Assembly: GCF_039360445.1 (NCBI RefSeq)
Contig: NZ_CP134981.1
Location: 317,280 to 381,279 of the forward strand
DNA: 64,000 bases
Origin: Buchnera aphidicola (Periphyllus koelreuteriae)
GTDB taxonomy: Bacteria > Pseudomonadota > Gammaproteobacteria > Enterobacterales > Enterobacteriaceae
Direction of reading: 5' to 3'
Part shown: positions 19,741-31,200 of the stretch, piece after piece
How positions within the stretch are numbered: the first letter of the stretch is position 1
Layout of the letters: the number at the start of each line of letters is the position of its first letter
Program-made: the position numbers and the translations under genes
The notes under the pieces: model-generated
Told to the model about the DNA's origin: nothing
The model's input: the letters and a program-made list of their open reading frames with translations, nothing else
Databases searched by the model: none

Positions 19741-20856
19741 TTAAATTAAAAAATTTAACATTCTTCTTAATGGTTCTGCAGCACCCCATAATAATTGATC
19801 ACCTATAGAAAAAGCAGAAAAATAATTATTACCTAGACTTAATTTTTTTATTCTTCCAATAGGAATATTTAAAGTTCCTGTAACGGATAATGGAGTTAAT
19901 TTTTCTAAACTATTTTTTTTATTATTTTTAATAACTTTAACCCATTTATTATTACTAGAAATAATATTTTCTATATTTTTTAAATCTATATTTTTATTTA
20001 ATTTAATTATAAAAGATTGACTATGACAACGTAAAGAACCAACTCTCACACATGTTCCATCAATTAATATTTTTTTATTTTTTTTTAAAGATAAAATCTT
20101 ATTAGTTTCTGCTTCCATTTTCCATTCTTCCTTACTTTGACCATTATTCATTTCACCATCAATCCATGGAATTAAATTTAAAATTAAAGGTACTATAGAA
20201 TGAGTTTTTGGAAAATTATTTTTTTTAAAAATTTTTGAAATATTTTTTTCAATTTCTAAAATTGATTGTGAAATAAAAGTATTATAAGAAAAATATTTAT
20301 TTAAAAAACATATTTGATTCAATAAATCTAATATATATCCAGATCCTCCACCAGAAGCTGCTTGATAGGTAGAAAAAGAAATCCATTTAATTAATTTTTT
20401 TTTAAATAAACCACCTAAAGCTAACATCATTAAACTGACAGTACAATTTCCACCAACAAAGGTTTTTATTCCTTTATCAATAGATTTAATAATATTTTTA
20501 TTATTAATTGGATCTAATATAATAACTGAATCATTTTGCATTCTTAAATCTGAAGCAGCATCAATCCAATATCCAGACCATCCATATTTTCTTAATTTAT
20601 AATATATTTTATTTGTATATGAACTTCCTTGACATGTTAAAATAATATCTAAATCATTTAATTCTTCTATTTTGTATGCATCTTTTAAAAATTTATTTTT
20701 AAAAAAATTATTATAATTTGGATTTTTTAAACCCACTTGAGAGGTTGAAAAAAAAATAAAATTAAAGTTAGAAAAATCTTTTTTTTTAATAATTCTTTCT
20801 AATAAAACCGATCCTACCATTCCTCTCCATCCAATAAATCCAACATTTTTTTTCAT
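19741..20856 (-). CDS. asd: Aspartate-semialdehyde dehydrogenase
   Basis: Reduces aspartyl phosphate to aspartate semialdehyde, the branch-point step to lysine/diaminopimelate, threonine and methionine. The NADP loop is GFIGWRGMVGSVL at the N terminus. The catalytic cysteine is C138 in FVGGNCTVSLM. The segments AASGGGSGY and CVRVGSLRCHSQS with its active-site His are conserved. The 371 residues compare with 367 in E. coli. It is convergent with tusA, seven bases apart. With lysA it shows that the lysine branch is kept. Confidence 0.97.
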   Translation of the reverse strand: MKKNVGFIGWRGMVGSVLLERIIKKKDFSNFNFIFFSTSQVGLKNPNYNNFFKNKFLKDAYKIEELNDLDIILTCQGSSYTNKIYYKLRKYGWSGYWIDAASDLRMQNDSVIILDPINNKNIIKSIDKGIKTFVGGNCTVSLMMLALGGLFKKKLIKWISFSTYQAASGGGSGYILDLLNQICFLNKYFSYNTFISQSILEIEKNISKIFKKNNFPKTHSIVPLILNLIPWIDGEMNNGQSKEEWKMEAETNKILSLKKNKKILIDGTCVRVGSLRCHSQSFIIKLNKNIDLKNIENIISSNNKWVKVIKNNKKNSLEKLTPLSVTGTLNIPIGRIKKLSLGNNYFSAFSIGDQLLWGAAEPLRRMLNFLI

Positions 20857-21120
20857 AATATTTAAATACGATTAAATTTTTATAAAAATTTTTATTAATA
20901 CATTTATTTATTAAAAAAAAATAATCATCCTCATAAGTTAAAAAAATATAATTTATAAAATATATTTAAAATTTTTATAATAATTTTATATTATATACTT
21001 CTCTTTAAAAAAATATAATTAATTTTTTTAAAATAATTTATTCATATTAAAATATAATAATATATAATTATTTATATATAAATTTAAAAATAATATTTTT
21101 TATAAAAATAGGAATAAAAT

Positions 21121-21714
21121 ATGAAAAAAATGATTTCTACGGTTATATTATTAATTTTAATTATGGATCCATTAGGAAACTTACCAATTTTTATGACTAT
21201 TTTAAAAAATTTTAATTCTAAAAAAAGAAGAATAATAATAATTAGAGAAATGTTAATTTCTTTATTAATTATGACAATTTTTTTATTTTCTGGAGAAAAT
21301 ATACTTAATTTTTTAAATTTAAAAACTGAAACAGTATCTATTTCTGGTGGAATTATTTTATTTTTTATTTCAATAAAAATGATTTTTCCAAACGAGGAAA
21401 TAAAAAATAAAAAAGAAATATTAAAAGATGAACCATTTTTAGTTCCTTTAGCTATTCCATTAGTTGCTGGACCATCTATATTAGCAACTTTAATGTTATT
21501 ATCACATCAAAATTCAAATTATATAAAATGTATTTTTATAGCATTATTAATAGCATGGACTATTACATTAATTACATTATTAATGTCTGACATATTTTTA
21601 AAAATTTTTGGTAAAAAAGTAGTTAATGTATTAGAACGATTAATGGGATTAATATTAATTATGTTATCTACTCAAATGTTTTTAGATGGAATTAAAAAAT
21701 GGTTTTATAATTAA
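21121..21714 (+). CDS. yhgN: MarC-family inner membrane protein YhgN
   Basis: A 197-residue integral membrane protein with about six hydrophobic helices. MarC-family blocks are the N-terminal LILIMDPLGNLPIFMTIL, the central SISGGIILFFISIKMIF, and FLVPLAIPLVAGPSILATLMLL. Length and motifs fit E. coli YhgN (197). In E. coli yhgN lies next to asd; here it is divergent from asd across about 260 bases. The substrate of the family is unknown, so no transport function can be assigned. AGGAATAAA before the ATG serves as ribosome binding site. Confidence 0.9.
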   Translation: MKKMISTVILLILIMDPLGNLPIFMTILKNFNSKKRRIIIIREMLISLLIMTIFLFSGENILNFLNLKTETVSISGGIILFFISIKMIFPNEEIKNKKEILKDEPFLVPLAIPLVAGPSILATLMLLSHQNSNYIKCIFIALLIAWTITLITLLMSDIFLKIFGKKVVNVLERLMGLILIMLSTQMFLDGIKKWFYN

Positions 21715-21947
21715 TTTTTATTAAAAATTTTATAAAAAATTTTTTTTAAATAATATATGTTAAAATATTATAATTAAATATATTAAAAATAGTTTTTTAC
21801 AAAAATATATATAATTTTATAAAAAAAATATTAAATAAATTTATAATTTTATAAAATTTATTTTTATAATACAATAAATTTATTTTTGTATTAAAAAATT
21901 TTTTAAAAAATATTTTAAAACCTTCTTAATTATATAAGATTAAAAAT

Positions 21948-23117
21948 ATGAATATAAATGATATAACAAAAATTAATATATATAAAAAAAAAATATTAAT
22001 TAGATTAGATTTAAATGTTCCAATGAAGAAAAATAAAATTACATCATATGAAAGAATTAATTCTTCTCTTAAAACTATTAAATTTGCATTAAAAAATAAA
22101 TCAAAAATTATAATTTTATCTCATTTAGGTCGTCCAACAGAAGGATTATTTAAAAAAAAATACTCTTTATTACCTATTGTAAATTATTTAAAACAAAAAT
22201 TTCCAAATGTTATAATTCATTTTAAAAAAAATATAAATAAAAAATATAAAATTAATTATGGAGAAATTTTAATTTTTGAAAATGTAAGATTTAATATTGG
22301 AGAAAAAAATAATGATAAAATATTATCAAAAAAATATGCATCTTTATGTGAAGTATTTGTTATAGACGCATTTGGAACAGCTCATAGAAAAGAAGCATCT
22401 ACTTATGGTGTAGGAATTTTTTCAAAAATATCATGTGCTGGATTTTTATTTATGTCAGAAATTAAATCTTTAAAAAAATGTATACAAAATCCAAAACTTC
22501 CTCTAGTAACTATTTTAGGAGGATCAAAAATATCAACAAAATTTAATATTTTAAAAAAATTATGTAAAATATCAGATACTGTTATAGTTGGAGGAGGAAT
22601 TGCAAATACATTTTTAGCAATTAAAAATAATATAGGAAAATCAATATATGAAAAAAATTTCATTAATTTAGCAAAAAAATTAAAAAAAAAATATAATATA
22701 ATAATACCTATTGATTCAAAAGTAAAACAAACAAATATAAAAAAAATTAAATATATAATTAAAAAATCAAGTGAAATAAAAAATAACGAAGAAATTATGG
22801 ATATAGGTAATCAAACTATTAAAAAAATAAAAAAAATAATAAAAAAAGCAAAAACTATTATTTGGAACGGTCCTGTAGGAGTTTTTGAATCAAAAGAATT
22901 TAGAAATGGAACAAAAAAAATTGCATATGCAATTTCAAATAATAAAAATTCTTTTTCTATTGCTGGAGGAGGAGATACATTAGCAGTAATAGAAATGTTT
23001 GATATAAAAAATAATATTTCATATATATCTACTGGTGGTGGAGCATTTTTAGAATTTATAGAAGGTAAAAAATTACCAGTCATAAAAATGCTTAAAAAAA
23101 AATATATTAAAAAATAA
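21948..23117 (+). CDS. pgk: Phosphoglycerate kinase
   Basis: Glycolytic enzyme making ATP and 3-phosphoglycerate. The 389 residues match E. coli (387). Conserved blocks are IRLDLNVPMKKNKITSYERI, ILSHLGRPTEG, FENVRFNIGE, the hinge-proximal LVTILGGSKISTKF, and the ATP-binding ends WNGPVGVFE and SIAGGGDT. It is followed 27 bases later by fbaA, as in E. coli, and the two form a glycolytic operon. The leader contains ACCTTCTT, with no good ribosome binding site directly before the ATG. Confidence 0.97.
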   Translation: MNINDITKINIYKKKILIRLDLNVPMKKNKITSYERINSSLKTIKFALKNKSKIIILSHLGRPTEGLFKKKYSLLPIVNYLKQKFPNVIIHFKKNINKKYKINYGEILIFENVRFNIGEKNNDKILSKKYASLCEVFVIDAFGTAHRKEASTYGVGIFSKISCAGFLFMSEIKSLKKCIQNPKLPLVTILGGSKISTKFNILKKLCKISDTVIVGGGIANTFLAIKNNIGKSIYEKNFINLAKKLKKKYNIIIPIDSKVKQTNIKKIKYIIKKSSEIKNNEEIMDIGNQTIKKIKKIIKKAKTIIWNGPVGVFESKEFRNGTKKIAYAISNNKNSFSIAGGGDTLAVIEMFDIKNNISYISTGGGAFLEFIEGKKLPVIKMLKKKYIKK

Positions 23118-23144
23118 AATTTTAAATATTAGGAATATATAAAA

Positions 23145-24224
23145 ATGAAAAAAATTTTAAAAAATTTTAAAAAAGGTGTTTTAAATGGAATAGAAACAAA
23201 AAAAATTTTTAAATTAGCTAAAAAAAATAATTTTGCAATTCCTGCAATTAATTGTATTAATACAGATTCTATTAATTCAATTTTACAAACTGCATCAAAA
23301 ATAAAATCTCCTGTAATTATTCAATTTTCATATGGAGGATCAATTTTTATTTCTGGAAAAAAAAATAAAAATAATTCATTTCAAGAAGCAATAGATGGAG
23401 CTATATCAGGAGCAAAACATATTCATTTAATGGCAAAACATTATAAAATACCAATTATAATTCATACAGATCATTGTAATAAAGATCTTTTACCGTGGTT
23501 AAATGGATTAATTAAATTTGGAAAAAAATACTTTAAAAAAAAAGGATATCCTTTATTTTCATCACATATGTTAGATTTATCTCATGAAAATTTAAAAAAT
23601 AATATTAATTATTGTTGTAAATATTTAAAAAAAATAAGTAAAATAAATATGTTTTTAGAAATTGAACTTGGATGTACTGGAGGAGAAGAAGATGGAATAG
23701 ATAATACAAAAATAAAAAAAAAATATTTGTATACTAAACCGAAAGAAGTAAATTATGCATATAAAAAATTATCTTCTATTAATTCAAATTTTTCTATTGC
23801 AGCATCTTTTGGAAACGTACACGGAGTTTATAAAATAGGAAATGTCGATTTAAAACCAAAAATTTTAATAAGATCCCAACAATATGTTAAAAAACATAAT
23901 CAAATTAATAAAAACAATCCATTAAATTTTGTTTTTCATGGTGGTTCTGGATCATCTTTAAAAGATATTAAAAAATCTATTTTATATGGAGTAGTAAAAA
24001 TAAATTTTGATACAGATATACAATGGTTTACTTGGAAAGGAATATTAAATTTTTATAAAAAAAATAAAAAATATCTTCAACATCAATTAGGTAATCCAGA
24101 AGGAAAAAATAAACCTAATAAAAAATATTATGATCCAAGAAATTGGATTCAATATTATAAAAATTATATTTCTAAAAAATTAAAAAAAATATTTTTTAAT
24201 TTAAATTCAATAAATTTATTATAA
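23145..24224 (+). CDS. fbaA: Fructose-bisphosphate aldolase, class II
   Basis: Zinc-dependent aldolase splitting fructose 1,6-bisphosphate. It has 359 residues, exactly the E. coli length, and is colinear throughout. The zinc and catalytic segments IHTDHCNKDLLPW, LEIELGCTGGEEDG, SFGNVHGVYK and VFHGGSGSSLKDI are intact, as is NFDTDIQWFTW. AGGAATAT lies before the ATG. It is co-oriented with pgk and should be co-transcribed. Confidence 0.98.
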   Translation: MKKILKNFKKGVLNGIETKKIFKLAKKNNFAIPAINCINTDSINSILQTASKIKSPVIIQFSYGGSIFISGKKNKNNSFQEAIDGAISGAKHIHLMAKHYKIPIIIHTDHCNKDLLPWLNGLIKFGKKYFKKKGYPLFSSHMLDLSHENLKNNINYCCKYLKKISKINMFLEIELGCTGGEEDGIDNTKIKKKYLYTKPKEVNYAYKKLSSINSNFSIAASFGNVHGVYKIGNVDLKPKILIRSQQYVKKHNQINKNNPLNFVFHGGSGSSLKDIKKSILYGVVKINFDTDIQWFTWKGILNFYKKNKKYLQHQLGNPEGKNKPNKKYYDPRNWIQYYKNYISKKLKKIFFNLNSINLL

Positions 24225-24336
24225 AAAACTTAAAATAAATATAAAAAATAATAATTAAATTGTTTAATATTTAAATTTTAAAATTTTATATTTAAAAAAT
24301 TTTTTCAAACATTAAAATATATTCGGATTTTTTTAT

Positions 24337-24972
24337 ATGCTTAAATATATATTTATAATTTCAGCAATGATTATTTTATTAAGTCGATTTAATCATTTTC
24401 AACCAACTTTAATTATTGCTACGTTCGGAACTTTAGGGATGACTATTGGTTTTACTTTACAAGGAACGATAGCTAATTTTACAGCTGGAATTTTATTAAA
24501 AATTTTTAAACCATTTAAAATAAAAGAATTTATTAGTTTAGATAAATTATCCGGAACTGTATTAAATATAGATTTATTTTATACAGTAATTCAAACCATG
24601 GATGGAAAACTCGCTGTAATTCCAAATAATAAAGTTTTATTAGGAGAAATTATAAATTATACTCGATCACCTATTAGAAGAAATGAAATTTTTATAAAAA
24701 TATCTTATTATAAAGATACACAATTTATAATTGATATACTTCAAAAAGTTTTAGATAATGAAGATAGAGTAATTAAAAATAAAGATACATTAATTGGATT
24801 AAATGAATTATCTCCATATCATTTAAAATTTGTTATACGATGTTGGAGTAAAACAGAAGAATTACAAAGTGTATATTGGGATTTAATGTTTTCTTTTAAA
24901 AAAGCTTTAGATAAACATAATATTCAAATTCCATATATTCCAAATAATAATTTACATATTATAAAAAAATAA
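24337..24972 (+). CDS. mscS: Small-conductance mechanosensitive channel MscS, N-terminally shortened
   Basis: The 211 residues correspond to E. coli MscS from about residue 75 to the end (286). The pore-lining TM3 is present (TFGTLGMTIGFTLQGTIANFTAGILL), followed by the beta domain (LSGTVLNIDLFYTVIQTMDGKLAVIPN) and the alpha/beta cytoplasmic vestibule (RNEIFIKISY onward, ending IPYIPNNNLHI). The voltage/tension paddle TM1-TM2 is missing. The frame is open upstream only to a stop at 24313, and only about 110 bases separate it from fbaA, so the helices are deleted, not misannotated. It may be a reduced channel or a decaying gene. The position after fbaA is the same as in E. coli. Confidence 0.88.
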   Translation: MLKYIFIISAMIILLSRFNHFQPTLIIATFGTLGMTIGFTLQGTIANFTAGILLKIFKPFKIKEFISLDKLSGTVLNIDLFYTVIQTMDGKLAVIPNNKVLLGEIINYTRSPIRRNEIFIKISYYKDTQFIIDILQKVLDNEDRVIKNKDTLIGLNELSPYHLKFVIRCWSKTEELQSVYWDLMFSFKKALDKHNIQIPYIPNNNLHIIKK

Positions 24973-25084
24973 AAAAATTTACTTTAATTTTGGTAATTAA
25001 ATTAATTTTTTTCTATAATATTAAAGAAAATAATTAAATTTAATTACTTTAAATACAAGTTTAATATTTTATAAAAAATTGTTT

Positions 25085-28000
25085 ATGATAAAAATATATA
25101 CTTCTAATAACTTTAATTATTTAATAAAAAAAATATGTCAAATTATGAAAAAGAAATCATTAAAAAACATATTTATAAAAGAAATAATTATTATACCAGA
25201 ATTACATACATCTATATTTATAAAAAAAATCATACAAAAAATACTTGGAATTTTTTGTAATATTTCATTTTATATACCAGAAAAATTTATCTTTTATATA
25301 TTAGAATTATTTATATATAAAATAAAATATAAAAGATTAGATCAATCATATATATTATGGAAATTAATGAATTTATCTGTCAAACATCAAAAAATTATTT
25401 TTAAAAAAAAAGAAAATACGTTAAATAAATTTAAATATTTTAAAAATTTATCAAAAATTTTTTATAAATATTTTATTTATAATCCAAAATTAATTGAAAA
25501 TTTTAATAAAAATAATAAAAATAAAAATAAAATATTTATTAAACAAAAAAAAATTTGGAAAAATATTAATAAAAAATTTAATAATCAATATAATTATATT
25601 GATTTAATAAAAAATTTTAAAAAAAATTTTATTAAAAATAAAATTAAATATAATAAACTACCTAATAGAATATTTATATTAAACCCAATTGATTTTCCTT
25701 TATCTTATTTTAATATTATAAAAACACTTAGTAAAAAAATAAAAATTTATTTTTTTTTATATAGTCCATATAAATATATTAATTTAAAAAAAAATTATTT
25801 ACAAAAATCAAGAATTTCAAATTGGATGAAAAATAATTTAAAAAAAATGAAATATATTTTATCTCTAACTAAAAAAATAAATATTAATTATAAAAATAAT
25901 AAAAAAAATTCATTACTTAATATAATAAAAAATAATATTTTTTATTTAAATAAAAATATAAAAAATAAAAAAATTAAAAATGATAATTCTATATCAATAC
26001 ATGAATGTTATAGTCATTTAAGAGAAATAGAAATACTCCAAGAAAATATATTAAAAATTTTAAATAAAAATAAAAAAATAGAACCAAAAGATATAATCAT
26101 AAAAACTAAAAATATTCAAAAATATATACCATATATAAATTCTGTTTTTAAATCTGAGATAAAAAAAAATAATATACCTTATTCAATATATAAAAAAATG
26201 TTTAATAAAAAAAATCAAATTATGTTTATATTGAATAAAATATTATCTTTACCTGATAGTAAATTTAAAAATAAAAAAATATTAAATTTTTTAAATTTTA
26301 AATTTATTTCTAAAAAATTTAATATCTCAATAAAAGAAATTAAAATAATTAAAAAATGGATTTCAGATACAAATATTAATTGGGGAATTAATAAAAAACA
26401 TAAAAAATCTTTCGATCTTCCTCAAATTAATCAAAATACATGGGAATATGGACTAAAAAAAATAATTATTGGTTATGGTATAAAAAAAAAAATATGGAAT
26501 AAAATTTATCCATATGAAATTTATGAAAAAAAACATATTAAAATATTAAATAAATTAATTTATTTTATTAAAACATTAATAAAATGGAAAAAAAAATTAT
26601 CCAAAAAAAAAAAATATTATGAATGGAAAAAAATATATAAAAAAATAATAAATGATTTTTTTTTTAAACATAAAAAAATAAAAAAATATTTAAAATTTTT
26701 AAAAAAAAAATGGATTTCTTTAATTAAAGAAATAAAAAATAGTTCATATAAAAAAAAAATATCAATTAAAATTATAAAATATGAAATTAATAATAAAATT
26801 AAAAATTTTATAAACCCAAAAAAAAAAAAAAAAAATTCAATAATATTCTCTAATTTTGATTTATTTAGAACAATACCTTTTAAAATTACTTATATTTTAG
26901 GAATGAATAACAATTTTCCAAAAAAAAAAATAAAAAATAAAGACGATTTAATAAAATTAAATAATAATAATAAAAAATATATCCAAGATAATAAAAAAGA
27001 TTATTTTATTTTTCTTGAATTATTATCTTGTACTACAGAAAAAATAATTATAAGTTATATTAATGATTCTTTTAAAAATAAAAAAAATAACAAAGAATCA
27101 ATTATAATTAATCAATTTAAAAAATATATTCAAGAAAATTTTTTAAAAAAAAATCAATTTAAAAATTTATTATTAATTCATACAAAATATAGTTTTTATA
27201 AAAAAAATTTTTATAATAATTCAAATTTTAAAAGTTTTAATTCAATTTGGAATATATCTAGCAATAAAAAAAAAATAAAAAATAATTTATTAAAAAAAAA
27301 AATATTTGTTAAAAATATTAAAAATATAAAAATTAAAAATTTAATACTATTTTGGAAAAATCCAATAAAATATTTTTTTCATAAAATATTAAATATATTT
27401 TATAAAAAAAATTTTTATAAAAATTCAAATTATGAACCGTTTTATATAGATGAAAAAAATAATTATTTATTAAATGAAAAAATTTTAAATTATATAATTT
27501 TAAAAAAAAATTTAAAAAAATTATTTAAAAAAATAAAATGTTTAGGAATTTTACCTTATGGAAATTTAGGAAAAATTTATTTTTATTCTCAAATAAAAAA
27601 AAATAATAATATCTTTTTAAAAATAAAAAAATTAATATCTCCATTAAAAAAAAAAAGAATTTTAATAAAAATAAAAAATTATAATATTTATGGATCATTA
27701 AAAAATATTTCTAATTTAAATGGAGTATTACGTTGGAAATCTTTTAATTTAAATTATTTTGATAAATTAAGTTTTTGGATAGAACATTTAATATATTGTA
27801 TTAATGGAGGAAAATATAATAGTAAATATATTGGTTTCAAAAATAAAATTATTTTTAAAAATATTAAAAAAAAAAAAGCTAAAAAATATCTTTTAAGATA
27901 TATATTTGGATATATTCAAGGATTAAAAAATCCATTACTTTTAATAAATTCAGGATTCACTTGGTTTCATTATATATATAATAAAAAAAATAAAAAAATT

Positions 28001-28195
28001 TCAAAAAATAAAAAAATTAAAAAATGGAGTAAACAAAAAATGTTTGAAATATGGAATGGAAATACATATTTTCAAGGTGAAAAAAAAAATTTATATATTA
28101 AAAAATTTTTAAAATCAATGAATAAAAAAAATATGAAAAAAATTTTCAGAATAACAAAATATTGGATGATTCCAATATATAAAAATATATTATAA
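25085..28195 (+). CDS. recC: Exodeoxyribonuclease V, gamma subunit RecC
   Basis: RecC holds the RecBCD complex together and, in E. coli, scans for Chi. I start at ATG 25085 because MIKIYTSNNFNYL then aligns with E. coli MLRVYHSNRLDVL; an in-frame TTG six bases earlier is not needed. The length of 1036 is somewhat below E. coli (1122). The sequence is very lysine/asparagine rich, but blocks such as SIHECYSHLREIEILQENIL, IIFSNFDLFRTIPFKITYILGMN and WFHYIYNKK match the family. It is followed 23 bases later by recB; ptrA, which lies between them in E. coli, is lost. Confidence 0.92.
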   Translation: MIKIYTSNNFNYLIKKICQIMKKKSLKNIFIKEIIIIPELHTSIFIKKIIQKILGIFCNISFYIPEKFIFYILELFIYKIKYKRLDQSYILWKLMNLSVKHQKIIFKKKENTLNKFKYFKNLSKIFYKYFIYNPKLIENFNKNNKNKNKIFIKQKKIWKNINKKFNNQYNYIDLIKNFKKNFIKNKIKYNKLPNRIFILNPIDFPLSYFNIIKTLSKKIKIYFFLYSPYKYINLKKNYLQKSRISNWMKNNLKKMKYILSLTKKININYKNNKKNSLLNIIKNNIFYLNKNIKNKKIKNDNSISIHECYSHLREIEILQENILKILNKNKKIEPKDIIIKTKNIQKYIPYINSVFKSEIKKNNIPYSIYKKMFNKKNQIMFILNKILSLPDSKFKNKKILNFLNFKFISKKFNISIKEIKIIKKWISDTNINWGINKKHKKSFDLPQINQNTWEYGLKKIIIGYGIKKKIWNKIYPYEIYEKKHIKILNKLIYFIKTLIKWKKKLSKKKKYYEWKKIYKKIINDFFFKHKKIKKYLKFLKKKWISLIKEIKNSSYKKKISIKIIKYEINNKIKNFINPKKKKKNSIIFSNFDLFRTIPFKITYILGMNNNFPKKKIKNKDDLIKLNNNNKKYIQDNKKDYFIFLELLSCTTEKIIISYINDSFKNKKNNKESIIINQFKKYIQENFLKKNQFKNLLLIHTKYSFYKKNFYNNSNFKSFNSIWNISSNKKKIKNNLLKKKIFVKNIKNIKIKNLILFWKNPIKYFFHKILNIFYKKNFYKNSNYEPFYIDEKNNYLLNEKILNYIILKKNLKKLFKKIKCLGILPYGNLGKIYFYSQIKKNNNIFLKIKKLISPLKKKRILIKIKNYNIYGSLKNISNLNGVLRWKSFNLNYFDKLSFWIEHLIYCINGGKYNSKYIGFKNKIIFKNIKKKKAKKYLLRYIFGYIQGLKNPLLLINSGFTWFHYIYNKKNKKISKNKKIKKWSKQKMFEIWNGNTYFQGEKKNLYIKKFLKSMNKKNMKKIFRITKYWMIPIYKNIL

Positions 28196-28218
28196 AAATT
28201 TAAAATTAAAAAATTCTT

Positions 28219-31200
28219 ATGAAAAAAATAAAAAATAAAAATTTTATTCCATTTAAAGGAATAAGAATTATTGATGCTTCTGCAGGAACTGGAAAAACAT
28301 TTACAATTATAATTTTATATCTTAAATTATTATTAGGAATAAATAATAAAAAAAAAAATTTTTAATTAAAGAAATTTTAATTATTACATATACAAACAAT
28401 GCAAAAATAGAAATACAAAATAGGTTATCAAAAAATATTTATAATTTATATAAAGATTGTATCAATAAAAAAACTAAAAATAAAAATTATAAAAAAATAT
28501 TTAAAAAAATTAAAAATTTTAAAAAAGCAATTAAAATATTAAAAATTGCATATTTAAAAATAAATAATGCACCAATTTATACTATTCATGGATTTTGTAA
28601 AAATATATTAAAAAAATATAATTTAAATTATAAATATTCATTTGATAAAAAAATTTATAATGAACAAAAAATATATAAAAAATCAACATATGATTTTTGG
28701 AGAAAATATACTTTTATATTAAATAAAGAAATTTTAAAAATTTTTTTTAAATATTGGAAACATCCAAAAAATTTATTATCTGAAATTTCTCCATGGTTAA
28801 ATTTAAAATCAAAAATATTTATATATAATGAAAAAAAAGAAAATATTTTTGAAAAACATAAAAAAAATATAAAAAAAATTATAAAATTTAAAAAACAATG
28901 GAAAAAAAATAGAATTTTTTTTAAAAAAATTCTATTAAATTTAAATTTAAATAAAAGAATTTATAATAAAAAAAATCTAAATAGATGGATTAAAAAAATT
29001 ACACTATGGTCAAAAAAAAATACAACAACATACAATATCCCAAATGAATTAAATTATTTTAAAAAAAAAATAAAAATAAAAAATTTTTTATTTTTAAAAA
29101 TTATAAAAAAATTTTTAAATATAAATTTTTCTTTAAAAGAAATATTTTTACTTAATGCAATAAAAAAAATTAAAAAAATATCTAATTTAAAAAAAAAAAA
29201 ACTTTTTTGTTTTGATAATCTCATTCAATTTTTATTATTAAATTTAAAAAATAATAAAAATTTAGCATTATCTATAGAAAAGGAATTTCCTATTGCTTTT
29301 ATTGATGAGTTTCAAGATACAGATTCTCAACAATATAAAATATTTAAAAAAATATATAAAAATAAAAAAAAATCATCTTTAATTTTAATAGGAGATCCTA
29401 AACAATCTATTTATAATTTTAGAGGAGCAGATATATTTTTTTATATTAAAACTAAATCAAAAATTTTAAATACATATACGTTAAAAAAAAACTGGAGATC
29501 TTCTGAAAAATTAATTAAAAATATTAATTTATTATTTAAAAAAAATAAAAATAGTTTTATATTTAAAGAAATTAAATATAAAAAATTAATCCCTTCTACA
29601 AATTCAAAAAAAATAAAATTTTTAATAAAAAATAAAGAACAACCTAGTATAACTTTTTGGTTACAACCTGGAAAAAAAAATACACCATTTGAATATAATA
29701 AATGGATTTCAAAAAAATGCGCAAAAAATATTTTTTATTTAATTAATACAATAAAAAATGGAGATTCTACATTAAAAACATTTAATAAAAAAAAAAAATT
29801 AGAAATAAAAGATATTTGTATTTTAATAAAAAATTATAAAGAATATAAAATGATTAAAATAGAATTAAAAAAACTTAATATTAATTCATATTATACATCT
29901 AATAAAAAATCTATTTTTAAAACAATTGAAGTTCAAGAAATGTTTTACATATTACAATCTATTTTAAATCCATCAAATGAATTTTATTTAAAAAGAGCTC
30001 TCTTTACTTCAATAATATCAAAAAGTTCTTATTTAATATTTAATTTAAATAAAAAATATGAAATATGGTCAAAAATAAAAAAAAAATTTAATAATTATTA
30101 TAAAATATGGAAAAAAAATGGAATTTTAAATTTAATAAAAAAAATTATTTATGAAAGTAATATATATAAAAAATATTTTTTTAAAAATAAAAAAAAAAAA
30201 AAAATAGAAAATTTAATACATTTATCAGAAATTTTAGAAAAAAAAACAATTTTAATTAAAAATTTTAATTCATTAATTTTATGGTTTAAATATCAAATTA
30301 AAAAAAAAATAAATAATAAAAAATATGATGAAAAAAATATTTATAAAAAAAATTCAATTCAAATAGTTACAATACATAAATCAAAAGGATTAGAATATCC
30401 AATATTATGGATTCCATTTATGTCAAATTTTAAACTATCAAAAAAATATATCTTTCATGATAGAAAAAAATTTAATACTTATATTAATTTAGAAAAAAAT
30501 AAAAATAAAATATTTTTAGAAGAAGAAGAAAGATTATCTGAAGATATTCGTTTATTATATGTTGCTATTACTCGAGCAAAATTTCATTGTAGTATAGGAG
30601 TAAGCCCAATTGTTTCAAATAATAAAAAAAAAATATTAAAAAATAATAAAACAGATTTTCATAAAAGTGGTTTAGGATATATCCTTCAAAAAGGAAAACC
30701 TATGAGTTCTAAAAACCTTAAAAAAGAACTAAAAAAAATTTCTTTTAATAAATCTATAAAAATTACTTCAAAAAATAAAATTGTTTTAAATACTAAAAAA
30801 AAAAAAAAAGAAAAAAAAACGTTTATACATAAAAATTTTTCAAGAAATTTTAAAAAAATTTTTTATACTAGTTATACAAAAATAAATAAAAAAAAAAATA
30901 TAAAACATAATAATTATATAAAAAATAATAAAAAAAAAATAAAAAAATATACATCATTTTCTTTTCCAAAAGGAAAAAAATATGGAATATTTATTCATAA
31001 AATTTTAAAAAAAATTAATTTTAAAAAAAAAATAAATAAAAATTTTTTAATTAAAAAAATTAAAAAAATAAAATTATCAACTAAATGGATAAAATTTTTA
31101 AAAAAATGGATAAAAAATATTTTAAAAACTCCATTAAAAAAAAATGGAATAAAATTATATAACATTAATTTAAATAATTGTTTAAAAGAATTAGAATTTT

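Noticed and set aside
22403..23083. Two minus-strand open frames of 86 and 90 codons within pgk
   Set aside because: Both are antisense shadows of a fully conserved glycolytic gene with no family resemblance.
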